Source of the DNA: an uncultured Methanoregula sp.
GTDB lineage: Archaea; Halobacteriota; Methanomicrobia; Methanomicrobiales; Methanospirillaceae
Direction: 5' to 3'
Assembly: GCF_963677065.1 (NCBI RefSeq)
Contig: NZ_OY781872.1
Span: 863,419 to 927,418, forward strand
Length of the DNA: 64,000 nt
Part shown: one piece after another, positions 35,741 to 45,262 of the stretch
How positions within the stretch are numbered: position 1 is the first letter of the stretch
Layout: the number at the start of each line of letters is the position of its first letter
Notes under the pieces: model-generated
Database searches by the model: none
Seen by the model: the letters and a program-made list of their open reading frames with translations, nothing else
Told to the model about the DNA's origin: nothing
Program-made: the position numbers and the translations under genes

Positions 35741-36102
35741 GAGTCATCCTCCTTTGTTATCGTCACGGAAAACGGATGTTTGATCGCCGTCCGGTAGAAC
35801 GTGCCCTTGAAGTCGATGTTCATACCGCTGACATGGATGCCGTACAGATCATGGATCTCGTTCTCGTACACAAAGGCCCCGAAGTACACGCCGCTGATGC
35901 TCGGGATGACGGTATCCTGTTTAACGGTAATACGGTAATTCAGCAGGGCATAGTCCTTGTCGTACACATAGATGATCTCGAAATCGTCGCCGATCTTCGT
36001 GCATCCTACCTGGACGAGCCGGTACCCGTTCTTCTTTGCCTGATCTGCCTTTGCCACAACGTCCCCGACACCTATCGGGGTGATTGTCTGTGCCGCCATC
36101 AT
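35725..36102 (-). CDS. echD: Ech-type hydrogenase subunit D (NuoC-like)
   Basis: A 125-residue NuoC-like subunit with VGCTKIGDDFEIIYVYDKDY and the conserved VYENEIHDLYGI, the part that contacts the large subunit. It is short, as in Ech hydrogenases. Two ATGs in tandem (36102 and 36099) overlap the echC stop, with GGAGGTG four to seven bases upstream. Confidence 0.85.
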   Translation of the reverse strand: MMAAQTITPIGVGDVVAKADQAKKNGYRLVQVGCTKIGDDFEIIYVYDKDYALLNYRITVKQDTVIPSISGVYFGAFVYENEIHDLYGIHVSGMNIDFKGTFYRTAIKHPFSVTITKEDDSCQNK

Positions 36103-36602
36103 TGTGCACCTCCTGTGTGCGATATATGTTCAGGATGCAGTCCCGCGTGCCGGTGGTGCTCCTTCTTCTCTTCGTCCAGGACCATCTTCGAGCGTTTCTG
36201 CTCAAGGATGCCAAGAGCCGTTACAATTCCATCGATGATGGACTCGGGCCGGCAGGCACAGCCGGGCACGTACACGTCCACCGGGATCACCTTGTCGATG
36301 CCCCCGACCACGTTGTAACATTCCCGGAAGACACCGCCCGAGCAGGCGCAGATGCCGACAGCCACGACAGCATTCGGCCGGGGCATCTGGTCGTAGATGT
36401 TCCTGACTACCTCGATGTTCTTCTCGTTGATGGAGCCGGTGACCACGAAGATATCGGCATGCTTCGGGTTACCCGTGTTGATGATGCCGAACCGCTCGAC
36501 ATCGTACATGGGTGTCAGGCAGGCGAGCACCTCGATGTCGCAGCCATTGCAGCTCGATGCATCGTAGTGGATGATCCACGGGGATTTTGCCATGTAGGTC
36601 AT
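36099..36602 (-). CDS. echC: Ech-type hydrogenase small subunit (EchC, NuoB-like)
   Basis: A 167-residue NuoB-like subunit carrying the proximal 4Fe-4S cluster through CNGCDIEVLAC, GICACSGGVF and VPGCACRPE. It links the [NiFe] subunit to the ferredoxin-like EchF. The start at 36602 overlaps the echB stop as ATGA. The C-terminal ~30 residues form a charged histidine-containing tail (EKKEHHRHAGLHPEH) not usual in the family. Confidence 0.9.
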   Translation of the reverse strand: MTYMAKSPWIIHYDASSCNGCDIEVLACLTPMYDVERFGIINTGNPKHADIFVVTGSINEKNIEVVRNIYDQMPRPNAVVAVGICACSGGVFRECYNVVGGIDKVIPVDVYVPGCACRPESIIDGIVTALGILEQKRSKMVLDEEKKEHHRHAGLHPEHISHTGGAQ

Positions 36603-37462
36603 GATACGCCTCCTGAGAGGAGATAGAGGGCGGCCAGGTTGACCACGCCCACGACTGCTGCTATCAGCCACGAGCTCTTCACCGCAAGCTGCCACTTCAC
36701 GCGGGCGTTCGTGTTATCGATCAGGATCTCAAGGAGATAGACCACGATGACCGCCGCAATACCGAGGAGCGGGTTGAACGCAAAGAAGAGGTACACAAGA
36801 CCGAGCAAAAAGACCGTCTCGTACCAGTGGGTTATCTCGATCCAGGCCAGCGATGGCCCGGAGAACTCGGTGGTCACGCCCTTGACGATCTCCTGGTGGG
36901 CATGGTGCGAGGTGGAGATGTCGAACGGCGATTTGCGCAGCTTGATAGTGAGCACGTAGAGGAACCCGAGGAAGATGCCCGGGATGAGGAGGATAACCGG
37001 AACGGTTGTTCCGGCAATATCGCTCACGTTGAAGCTCCCGGTTGCCACGAACAGGCCCACTGCCGCAAGGATCACCATCGGTTCATAGGCCATGATCTGG
37101 AGGAGTTCCCGCTCCGCCCCGACGTAACTGTAGGGGGAGTTTGCCGCATAGGCACCCAGCACGAGGAAGATCTGTGCCAGCGTAAGCGCGAAGATGACAA
37201 GCAGGAGATTTCCCCCGGCAAAGAAGAGGGCTCCCGTGAAGGCCATGAAGATGACGTAACAGATGGCATAGAAGATCTGGGTCTCGTTCACGACCGCGTT
37301 CTCTTTCTCGAAGAGTTTGCCCACGTCCCAGAACGGCTGGAGTATGGACGGGCCTACCCGGCCCTGCATGTGTGCTGTTATCTTCCGGTCGATACCGGCA
37401 ATAAGCCCCCCGATGAGCGGGGCAACGAGGACGAAGACAACTGCCCAGACAATGTTTATCAC
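36599..37462 (-). CDS. echB: Ech-type hydrogenase membrane subunit B (NuoH-like)
   Basis: A 287-residue integral membrane subunit with eight predicted helices, homologous to NuoH of complex I. The conserved loop GPSILQPFWDVGKLFEKE and the second loop ELLQIMAYEPMVIL are visible. It forms the interface between the catalytic arm and the ion-translocating subunit EchA. Start overlaps the echA stop as ATGA. Confidence 0.9.
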   Translation of the reverse strand: MINIVWAVVFVLVAPLIGGLIAGIDRKITAHMQGRVGPSILQPFWDVGKLFEKENAVVNETQIFYAICYVIFMAFTGALFFAGGNLLLVIFALTLAQIFLVLGAYAANSPYSYVGAERELLQIMAYEPMVILAAVGLFVATGSFNVSDIAGTTVPVILLIPGIFLGFLYVLTIKLRKSPFDISTSHHAHQEIVKGVTTEFSGPSLAWIEITHWYETVFLLGLVYLFFAFNPLLGIAAVIVVYLLEILIDNTNARVKWQLAVKSSWLIAAVVGVVNLAALYLLSGGVS

Positions 37463-39375
37463 AGGATCACCCCCTTAACCGCCACGGCAACGAACATGAC
37501 TGCGATCAGGGCCGAACAGAGCCAGATGCCAAGCGGTTTCAGCTTTGCCTCGCCGAACAACGGGTGGAGGTAATAGTTCGAGAGGATTGTCTTCTTCTGG
37601 ACCCCGAGAGATCCGGCAAAACGCATGTCCTGGGTGGTAGGCCTGCCGCACATGTAGGGTGCAAGGTGCCGGTGTTTCCGGTGCGGGATGAGGATCGAGA
37701 GCGGCAGGAGGAGGATCATAAAGAGCATCAGGATCATGATGATGATATTGTCCTGCGAGATCATGGCGACCTTGCCGTAGTTTGCCATAAGGAATGGCTC
37801 GAGGAGTTTTGTTGAGAGGAGCGGGAAGACGAGGGTGGTGACAACCGAGAGGCCAGCCAGGGACAGGATGGCTGCCCACTCGCTTTTGTCCACTTCGCCT
37901 TCAATATTTTTACCGTCCGAGGTCACCGCGAGAAGCTTGCCCATCCACTTTGCCCAGAAGAAGACGGTGACTGCACTTCCGAACGCAAGGATGATGACGA
38001 ACAGGAAGCCGAACGGGGCGTCGATAAAGGCCTGGATCGCCGCCCACTTGGAGATGAGCATCCCAAACGGCAGAAGGAACATGCCGGCTATGCCTATCAC
38101 CATCATGGCTGCAATCTTCGGCATGCGCACGATGAGGCCGTTCATGTCGTCGATCTCACGGCTCTTGATCCGGTGCTCTACTGTTCCCACCGAGAGGAAC
38201 AGGAGTGACTTGGAGATGGCGTGGAAGACGATTAAGAGGATCGCTGCCCAGATGGCCTCGTACGTGCCGATCCCGGCGCAGGCAACGATGAGCCCGAGAT
38301 TCGCTATCGTGGAATAGGCAAGCACCTTCTTTGCATTGCTCTGCGAGATGGCAATACCTGACGCTATCAGGAACGTGAATGCCCCGACAAATGCCAGCAT
38401 GTACCCGGTGAAACTGGACTGGTAGATGGGAGCAAACCGGACAATAATATAGACGCCTGCCTTGACCATGGTGCTCGAGTGGAGCAGGGCCGAGACGGGC
38501 GTGGGGGCAACCATGGCCCCGACTAGCCATGATGAGAACGGCAGCTGTGCCGCTTTCGTGAGGCCGGCAAAACCAATGAGTGCTGCGGGGACAAGTGCAA
38601 TAGCTTTTCCGGTTGAGAGGAGATCGGTCAGGCCCATAACACCGCCCCCGGCCATGGCAAGCCAGAGAAGGGCACCGGTAAAGGCAATGCCGCCAAGAAG
38701 GTTCATCCAGAGGGCGGAGAACGCGTTGTTCGTTGCTTCGGGAGTCTTTGTGTACCCGATGAGGAGGAACGAACAGAGCGTTGTTACTTCCCAGAAGAAG
38801 TACACCCAGAGAAGGTTGTTGGAGAAGACCAGCCCGAACATGGCCGAGATGAAGACAAAGAGGATGGCAAAGAACCACGGCCGTTTGTCCTCGATCTCCT
38901 TATGGTGTTCGTGGAAGAACTTCATGTACCCGAGCGAGTACACGCAGATGAGGCTCCCGATGATGCCGATGATCAGGGCCATGATATTCGAGAATTCATC
39001 GATGAACAGGTTCGATTCCACGTGGACCCCGTGGGCATAGACCAGTTCGAAGTACAGCATCATAGCGGACTGGACAAGGATGAGCAGAACGACATGCCAC
39101 TTCTTGTGCCTGATGCCGAGATAGAGGATGAATACCGCAATGAGCATCTCGAGGACGAACATCAGGATTCCTGCCTGGTCGGCAGGAACGATCGATACCA
39201 GCATGGCACCTTTGTCATAGGTCGAGATGAGCAGAACAACGCTGACCACACCTATCACCAGTGCGGAAAGCTTGACGATCCAGTCGCGCACCATGTCCTT
39301 TTTTGCAATCAGCATAAAGAACGCGGCAATGAGCGGGAACAGGATAAGAAACAGTAAGAGCTGAGTAAGTTGCAC
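37459..39375 (-). CDS. echA: Ech-type hydrogenase ion-pumping subunit A (NuoL/MrpA-like)
   Basis: The 638-residue antiporter-like subunit, first gene of the operon. It has about 15 or more helices with the proton channel motifs of the NuoL/M/N family (for example SSWLVGAMVAPTPVSALLHS with a conserved glycine-proline region and LHSSTMVKAGVY). It is expected to couple ferredoxin/hydrogen redox to proton or sodium movement. GTG start at 39375 with GGAGGGT upstream. The operon order A-B-C-D-E-F is the standard Ech order, and all genes overlap or nearly touch. Confidence 0.9.
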   Translation of the reverse strand: MQLTQLLLFLILFPLIAAFFMLIAKKDMVRDWIVKLSALVIGVVSVVLLISTYDKGAMLVSIVPADQAGILMFVLEMLIAVFILYLGIRHKKWHVVLLILVQSAMMLYFELVYAHGVHVESNLFIDEFSNIMALIIGIIGSLICVYSLGYMKFFHEHHKEIEDKRPWFFAILFVFISAMFGLVFSNNLLWVYFFWEVTTLCSFLLIGYTKTPEATNNAFSALWMNLLGGIAFTGALLWLAMAGGGVMGLTDLLSTGKAIALVPAALIGFAGLTKAAQLPFSSWLVGAMVAPTPVSALLHSSTMVKAGVYIIVRFAPIYQSSFTGYMLAFVGAFTFLIASGIAISQSNAKKVLAYSTIANLGLIVACAGIGTYEAIWAAILLIVFHAISKSLLFLSVGTVEHRIKSREIDDMNGLIVRMPKIAAMMVIGIAGMFLLPFGMLISKWAAIQAFIDAPFGFLFVIILAFGSAVTVFFWAKWMGKLLAVTSDGKNIEGEVDKSEWAAILSLAGLSVVTTLVFPLLSTKLLEPFLMANYGKVAMISQDNIIIMILMLFMILLLPLSILIPHRKHRHLAPYMCGRPTTQDMRFAGSLGVQKKTILSNYYLHPLFGEAKLKPLGIWLCSALIAVMFVAVAVKGVIL

Positions 39376-39851
39376 CAGATACCCTCCCTCTCTGCTTATG
39401 GGAATTTTTCATTATTAATCATATTGAATTGTTCACGATTCTCCATCCGGCTCGGGAACCGGTGAGCTGCACATGTCCGCAGCAATAACCGGTAAACACC
39501 TGGAAACCAATATCGGGCCGTGAAAATGAAAAAAACACTAAAAAAATCCAGAATTCCTGTTGTTTTCCCCGGAGTTTAAGTAGTGGTGCAGGGGGATTAC
39601 AAGTCATAAAAGTTTAATGTATCAAAAATGCACTTATTATCTCATAGGATGGGTTGCGTACGTGTGCGGGGCGATCCCCAGAACCGATGTGTGCCCTCCT
39701 TTGGGTCATTTGAGCAGTTCTCTGCTGATGCCAATTAACAATACCTGATGTGTTTGTATAAGTATCCCGGACTGGTTCACACTTTACCGCTGCAATCAAC
39801 AGGCACGGGTCGGTCCCCTTCGCGGATTCTTCACACCAGGGAGGTCATGGA
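39376..39851. other. Divergent regulatory region between ech and hppA
   Basis: These 476 bases contain no convincing protein gene. For hppA there is a TATA-like TTTGTATAAGTA (39752-39763) and GGGAGGT ahead of the ATG. A second AT-rich promoter-like stretch lies at about 39602-39645 (AAAAGTTTAATGTATC), followed by a GC-rich segment with a tight hairpin GGGG-CGAT-CCCC (39669-39680) that could be part of a small RNA. For ech, an AT-rich patch lies near 39405-39430. Confidence 0.5.
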
Positions 39852-41912
39852 ATGATCGAAAACGTATTACTAATCGTGATTGCGATCTGTATCATCGCTC
39901 TGGCCCTTGCCGCAATCCTGACGCGTAACCTCCTCTCGCAGGACGAGGGAACGCCCAAGATGCGCGAGGTTGCCGATGCGATCCGGGTGGGTGCGGAAGC
40001 ATTCATCAAGCGCCAGTATTCGACTATCGCCGTGCTTGCCATCGTAACTGCAGTGGTGATCTTTGCTATTTATTATCTCACCGGACAACAATCGATCGCC
40101 CTTGCTACGGCAGCGTCTTTTGTGGTTGGTGCAGCCTGCAGTGCAATCGCCGGCGTTGTTGCCATGTGGATTGCTGTCAGGACCAACATCCGCACGGCAT
40201 CCGCAGCGCAGACCAGCGACGGGAAGGCACTTGACTTCTCATTCCGCGGCGGGGCCATCTCCGGTCTGATCATCACCTCGATGTCGCTCCTCGGTGTCTC
40301 GCTGACCTATATCGCCCTCGGTGCAGACCCGACCCACACCCCGTTCGTCATCATCGGGTTCGCCTTCGGTGCCTCGTTCGTTGCACTCTTCGCCCAGCTC
40401 GGTGGCGGTATCTACACGAAAGCCGCTGATGTCGGTGCAGACATTGTCGGCAAGGTCGAAGCAGGTATCCCTGAAGACGATGTCCGGAACCCGGCCACCA
40501 TTGCAGACCTCGTTGGCGACAACGTTGGCGACTGTGCCGGCCGTGGCGCTGACCTCTTCGAGTCCACTGCAGCCGAGAACATCGGTGCAATGATCCTCGG
40601 TGTCGCGCTCTTCCCGATCTTCGGTGTCAACGGGATCCTTTTCCCGATCGTCATGTGTTCGCTCGGTCTCCTTGCAAGCATGATCGGTATCCTCTCGGTC
40701 AAGGGCAAAGACGGTGCCGACCCGATGGACGCCATGAACCGCGGGTATTACATCACCGCAATCATCTCTGCGTTCTTCCTCTTCGGCGGAGTCTATTATC
40801 TCCTCGGTGCAACACCCGGCTGGATATACTTCGTCATTGCAGGTCTCGTGGGTATTGCCCTATCCGTAGCCTTCCTCAGGGTCACTCTCTACTATACCGA
40901 CCACCACTACCGCCCGGTCCAGGATATCGCGAATTCCTCTGAGACCGGCGCAGGAACCAACATCATTATGGGATTCTCGGTTGGTCTCGAGACCACCGCG
41001 GTCCCGGCGGTCCTTATCGGCATTTCGCTCCTCATCTCCTACTGGTGCGGAACCATGACCGGTATCCCCCAGGGCGGCCTCTACGGTACTGCCGTTGCAA
41101 CCATCGGTATGCTGATGGTCTGTGCCTACGTCCTTACCATGGACACCTTCGGCCCCATTGCCGACAATGCCGGCGGCATCGTTGAGATGAGCGGTGCACC
41201 GGATGCAGTCCGGCACCGCATGGACAAGCTCGATGCAGCCGGCAACACCACCAAGGCACTGACCAAGGGGTATGCCATCGGCAGTGCATCCCTTGCCGTA
41301 TTCCTGCTCTTCAACGCCTACATGGCCGACATTGCCAAGCTCACCGGCAAGGCATTCGAGATCGTCAACCTGGCAAGCCTGCCCGTCTTTGTCGGCGCAC
41401 TCATCGGCGCAATGCTCGTCTTCCTCTTTGCAAGCCTCGCCATCCGTGCAGTCTCCAAGACAGCGCAATATGTTATCGAAGAGGTCCGCGTCCAGTTCAG
41501 GGATCCCGGTATCATGGCAGGAACCAAGAAGCCCGACTATGCCCGTGTCATTGATATCACGACCCAGGGTGCGCTGAAGAACATGGTCCTTCCGGGCGCT
41601 CTTGTGATCCTGTTCCCGATCGTCATCGGTGTCACCATGAAGTACGAGGCTCTCGCCGGCTTCCTCATGGTCGCAACCATCACCGGTATCCTCCTTGCAC
41701 TCATCCTGAACAACAGCGGTGGTGCATGGGACAATGCCAAGAAATACATCGAGACCGGTGTTCATGGCGGCAAGAAGAGCGAGGCCCACAAGGCAGCAGT
41801 CATCGGAGATACCGTCGGCGACCCGTTCAAGGACACTGCCGGCCCGTCGCTTCACGTGCTCATCAAGCTCCTTGCTACCTTGACGCTCGTGCTTGCGCCA
41901 ATCTTCATCTGA
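39852..41912 (+). CDS. hppA: Membrane-bound proton-translocating pyrophosphatase
   Basis: A 686-residue protein with about 16 helices that pumps protons on pyrophosphate hydrolysis. The catalytic core shows DVGADIVGKVEAGIPEDD, DNVGDCAGRGADLFES and DNAGGIVEMSG. In the segment that decides cation dependence the sequence is GNTTKALTKGYAIGSA, with the lysine typical of K+-independent H+-PPases rather than the alanine of K+-dependent ones. It is divergent from the ech operon across a 476-base regulatory region. It could recover energy from PPi made in biosynthesis. ATG at 39852 follows GGGAGGT. Confidence 0.95.
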   Translation: MIENVLLIVIAICIIALALAAILTRNLLSQDEGTPKMREVADAIRVGAEAFIKRQYSTIAVLAIVTAVVIFAIYYLTGQQSIALATAASFVVGAACSAIAGVVAMWIAVRTNIRTASAAQTSDGKALDFSFRGGAISGLIITSMSLLGVSLTYIALGADPTHTPFVIIGFAFGASFVALFAQLGGGIYTKAADVGADIVGKVEAGIPEDDVRNPATIADLVGDNVGDCAGRGADLFESTAAENIGAMILGVALFPIFGVNGILFPIVMCSLGLLASMIGILSVKGKDGADPMDAMNRGYYITAIISAFFLFGGVYYLLGATPGWIYFVIAGLVGIALSVAFLRVTLYYTDHHYRPVQDIANSSETGAGTNIIMGFSVGLETTAVPAVLIGISLLISYWCGTMTGIPQGGLYGTAVATIGMLMVCAYVLTMDTFGPIADNAGGIVEMSGAPDAVRHRMDKLDAAGNTTKALTKGYAIGSASLAVFLLFNAYMADIAKLTGKAFEIVNLASLPVFVGALIGAMLVFLFASLAIRAVSKTAQYVIEEVRVQFRDPGIMAGTKKPDYARVIDITTQGALKNMVLPGALVILFPIVIGVTMKYEALAGFLMVATITGILLALILNNSGGAWDNAKKYIETGVHGGKKSEAHKAAVIGDTVGDPFKDTAGPSLHVLIKLLATLTLVLAPIFI

Positions 41913-42005
41913 ACATACTTTTTTTCTTTACCCGGGAATCAATTCCGGTTTTTTAATTCTGTCGGAGAATTCCCGCATGAAAAACCTTGAACGTCACTGC
42001 CACTC

Positions 42006-42176
42006 GTGGAATTCGATGCAAACAAAAATATCGTCTTCATCAATGGGACAGTGAAGGGTATCCCGCAGTTTGTCAGTATCCTGCCATCAGAGGCAAAACC
42101 CTCCCGAGGAGCCGGACGACCACAGGTCCAAATACCAGTTTTCCTAGGGAGATTACAAAAGAGGCCTGAGCACTGA
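42006..42176 (+). pseudogene. Possible gene remnant or very small protein
   Basis: From a GTG at 42006 a 56-codon frame (EFDANKNIVFINGTVKGIP…) runs to a TGA at 42174-42176, just short of the convergent kinase stop. Codon content looks protein-like but no family or ribosome site is evident, and an in-frame stop lies shortly upstream. It may be the decayed end of a gene. Confidence 0.2.
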
Positions 42177-45098
42177 CTATTGCCTGGTTTTTAAGGATCC
42201 ACGGTACATATCCGCAGGAACCCGGATCTCGAAACGGGCTCCCTTGCCGGGTTCACCGGTTTCCTCGATCGTAAGACCCGTGATCAACAGTACCTCCCGG
42301 ACGAGATACAGTCCAAGACCGGTATGTTTGCCATACCCTTTCTGGAAAATTGTTTTTTTGTCATCTTGACGGATCCCATCCCCGTCATCCTCAATAATAA
42401 GGGTAAACCCTGAAGGATTTGACTTTCCATGTACGGTAATACGGGTCATCTTGTTCCCGTGCATGACTGCATTCTCAAAAAGATGGTAAAAAACCGTTTT
42501 GAGGAGCGGGTCGGCAAATATCTCGACACCGGCCAGATTCTCGTCGATGGATACCTGTGAAAAACCGTTATTCTGGCAGATTATCATGGCAGTCAGAGAG
42601 ATATCCTGCCAGAGAGGTTTCTGCATACCAAGATCCTGGTATTGCTGGGTGAACAGGATCTGGCTGCGAATAACTTCACTGGCCTGGATTGCTCTCTCGA
42701 TCCACCCTCTGGTCAGGGAATCCGTTATCTTTCCCTCAACCAGCCCGCAATACCCCTGGAGAACCGTCAGCTGATTGAGAACGTCATGCCGGGTTATACT
42801 GGACAGGAGGTTGAGTTTTATATTCGCTTCGGATAATGCAAATTCGATGCGCTTACGGCTGGTGATGTCCCTTCCCACGGACTGGTACTCAGTCACAACA
42901 CCCATTTCATTAAAAACAGCCCTTTCCGACCATTGCTGCCACCGTACTTCTCCGGAGGGCATGATGATCCGGTGTTCAACAGAATGTACAGGGTGATTGG
43001 GACTGAATGACGCAAAATGGGCCCTGATGAGGGAGCGATCCTCCGGTGGGACATCCGGCATAAAGGAATGGCCGATAATATCTTCGCGCTTTTTCCCGAA
43101 ATACCGGCAGTAGGCCTCATTGACAAAGAGATGGGTTCCATCCGGGGTAAACCGGCAGATAAATTCTGTCTGGTCCTCTACAACGTTCCGGTATCGTTCT
43201 TCACTGAGCCGGAGCTCCTGTTCGCTTCGGCTGAGCTCTTCATAATTTGCCCGCAGTTCTTCTTCGGCCGCGGTCAGCTGCTCGTAGGCTGCATGCAGTT
43301 CTTCATTCTTGCGCTTCAGGTTCTCCTCAGCTTCATTTTTTTCTGTCGTGTCCCTCCCGACTGACTGGTATTCTATGATATGGCCGTCCTTGTCGAAGAT
43401 CGCCCGATCGCTCCAGCGCTGCCACCGCACTTCACCGGACGGCATGATGATACGGTGTTCGAAGAGATTAACCGGGTTTTCCGGAGAGATCGCTGCCAGA
43501 TGCTTTTTCATCGGTGCCTGGTCTTCAGGAGGTATTACTACCGTATGCCTGCGACCGATGCAGGTCTTCTTATCAAGGCCAAAGTAACGGCAGTAGGCAT
43601 CGTTGACGAACGTAAGTCTGCCATCAGGGGTAAAACGGCAGATGAATTCCGTCTGGTCCTCCACAACACTCCGGTACCGCTCCTCGCTGAGCCGGAGATC
43701 TTCCTCGCTTCGGCTGAGCTCTTCATAGTTCGCCCGCAGTTCCTCTTCGGTCGCGGTCAGCTGCTCGTAGGCTGCATGCAGCTCATCATTCTTGCGTTTC
43801 AGTTTCTCCTCAGCTTCATTTTTTTCGGTCGTGTCCCTCCCGACTGACTGGTATTCTATGATACGGCCGTCCTTGTCGAAGATCGCCCGATCGCTCCAGC
43901 GCTGCCACCGCACTTCACCGGACGGCATGATGATACGATGTTCGATAATACTGGTAGGATTCTTTGGAGTGAATGCCGATAAATGCCGTTTCATCAGCTG
44001 AAGATCCTCAGGTGGCAGAACTACCGTATGGGCCTTCTCAAAACAGGTCCCTTTATCAAGGCCGAAGTAACGGCAGTAGGCATCGTTGACGAACGTAAGT
44101 CTGCCATCAGGGGTAAAACGGCAGATGAATTCCGTCTGGTCCTCTACAACGTTCCGGTACCGCTCCTCGCTGAGCCGGAGATCTTCCTCGCTTCGGCTGA
44201 GCTCTTCATAGTTCGCCCGCAGTTCCTCTTCGGTCGCGGTCAGCTGCTCGTAAGCTGCGTGCAGCTCATCATTCTTGCGCTTCAGTTTCTCCTCGGCTTC
44301 TTTCTTATCGGTGACATCGCGGATAGCCTCGATCGCTCCAATGATATTCCCGCTGGTATCATAGAGCGGGGATGCAATGATCCCGATATGGGCCCCCTTA
44401 CCGCGATACAGGTTCGAACTCCATATTTCAGTTATGATCTTATCCCCGACTCTTTTCAGATACGGATACTGTTTTTCAATATTCTTGTCTTTGTTCAGAA
44501 CCAGATCTATCAGAATAGGGCGTTTTTCACCATAAAACGGAACAGAATAGGAATAATCACTGGTTCCGAGGATTGCGTCCCGGTGTATTCCGGTCATCTC
44601 TTCGATCGTTCTGTTCCATGCAATAACCTGGTTCTCGAGATTTACCGCAAACGTTGCATCGGGCAGGAAATTGATGATGTCCAGCACCCGCTGTTCTGAT
44701 TCCTTTAATGCATCGTGGGTCCGCTTCCGATCGATGGCATTGTTGATTTTATGTTCGAGTTCGGCAAACTGGGATTTCTGCTCTCCTCCCTTCTGGAGGT
44801 AAAAATCGGCACCGCAGTTCAATGCCTCGATAACAATTTCTTCCCGGCCCCTGCCGGTGAACAGAATAAACGGAATGTCATGGTGTTTCGAACGGATATG
44901 ACGGAGAAACTCGATGCCGGACATATCGGGCATCTGGTAATCTGATATGATCGCATCGAATTTTTTGAATTGAATTTTGTCAAGTGCATCTTTTACCGTA
45001 GTTGCTGTTTCAACGCAGAGTTGTCCCGACATTTCAAGGAATTCTTTACCAACGTCCAGAAGAGCGGGCTCATCGTCAACATAAAGCACGTTTGACAT
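42177..45098 (-). CDS. Response regulator-PAS-histidine kinase with three tandem near-identical PAS units
   Basis: A 973-residue soluble signalling protein. It begins with a receiver domain (YVDDEPALLDVGKEF; phosphate-accepting D53 in ISDYQMPDMSG), then a first PAS domain (about 135-265), then three 161-residue units made of a coiled coil (EELHAAYEQLTATEEELRA) and a PAS/PAC domain (269-429, 430-590, 591-751). The kinase core follows: H771 in SITRHDVLNQL, N-box YHLFENAVMHG, G1 EDDGDGIRQDD, G2 HTGLGLYLVREV. The first two units are almost identical at the DNA level with a 483-base period, suggesting recent duplication. Ligand unknown. No partner regulator is adjacent. Confidence 0.88.
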   Translation of the reverse strand: MSNVLYVDDEPALLDVGKEFLEMSGQLCVETATTVKDALDKIQFKKFDAIISDYQMPDMSGIEFLRHIRSKHHDIPFILFTGRGREEIVIEALNCGADFYLQKGGEQKSQFAELEHKINNAIDRKRTHDALKESEQRVLDIINFLPDATFAVNLENQVIAWNRTIEEMTGIHRDAILGTSDYSYSVPFYGEKRPILIDLVLNKDKNIEKQYPYLKRVGDKIITEIWSSNLYRGKGAHIGIIASPLYDTSGNIIGAIEAIRDVTDKKEAEEKLKRKNDELHAAYEQLTATEEELRANYEELSRSEEDLRLSEERYRNVVEDQTEFICRFTPDGRLTFVNDAYCRYFGLDKGTCFEKAHTVVLPPEDLQLMKRHLSAFTPKNPTSIIEHRIIMPSGEVRWQRWSDRAIFDKDGRIIEYQSVGRDTTEKNEAEEKLKRKNDELHAAYEQLTATEEELRANYEELSRSEEDLRLSEERYRSVVEDQTEFICRFTPDGRLTFVNDAYCRYFGLDKKTCIGRRHTVVIPPEDQAPMKKHLAAISPENPVNLFEHRIIMPSGEVRWQRWSDRAIFDKDGHIIEYQSVGRDTTEKNEAEENLKRKNEELHAAYEQLTAAEEELRANYEELSRSEQELRLSEERYRNVVEDQTEFICRFTPDGTHLFVNEAYCRYFGKKREDIIGHSFMPDVPPEDRSLIRAHFASFSPNHPVHSVEHRIIMPSGEVRWQQWSERAVFNEMGVVTEYQSVGRDITSRKRIEFALSEANIKLNLLSSITRHDVLNQLTVLQGYCGLVEGKITDSLTRGWIERAIQASEVIRSQILFTQQYQDLGMQKPLWQDISLTAMIICQNNGFSQVSIDENLAGVEIFADPLLKTVFYHLFENAVMHGNKMTRITVHGKSNPSGFTLIIEDDGDGIRQDDKKTIFQKGYGKHTGLGLYLVREVLLITGLTIEETGEPGKGARFEIRVPADMYRGSLKTRQ

Positions 45099-45262
45099 AT
45101 ATCTGCTCGATAGATAGTGTGTATTGTATTATTTTGCTGAAATAAATGAATCGATTTGACTTTTTTGGAGATTTTGGAGCTATTGGTTTCAGATTCCCGG
45201 CAAACATCGTGCAGGTAGACCGGGCAATCATTTATCGAAAAAGCACCGGATACTACATACTC

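Noticed and set aside
34661..39375. Complex I (Nuo/Fpo) rather than Ech hydrogenase
   Set aside because: The large subunit keeps both nickel-binding CxxC motifs and the operon has only six genes in Ech order, so it is a hydrogenase.
39614..39799. Minus-strand open frame in the ech-hppA spacer
   Set aside because: Overlaps promoter-like sequence of hppA and has no coding features; the region reads better as regulatory or small RNA.
41987..42169. Open frame of 60 codons after hppA
   Set aside because: In a different frame from the more protein-like remnant at 42006-42176, with no ribosome site or family.
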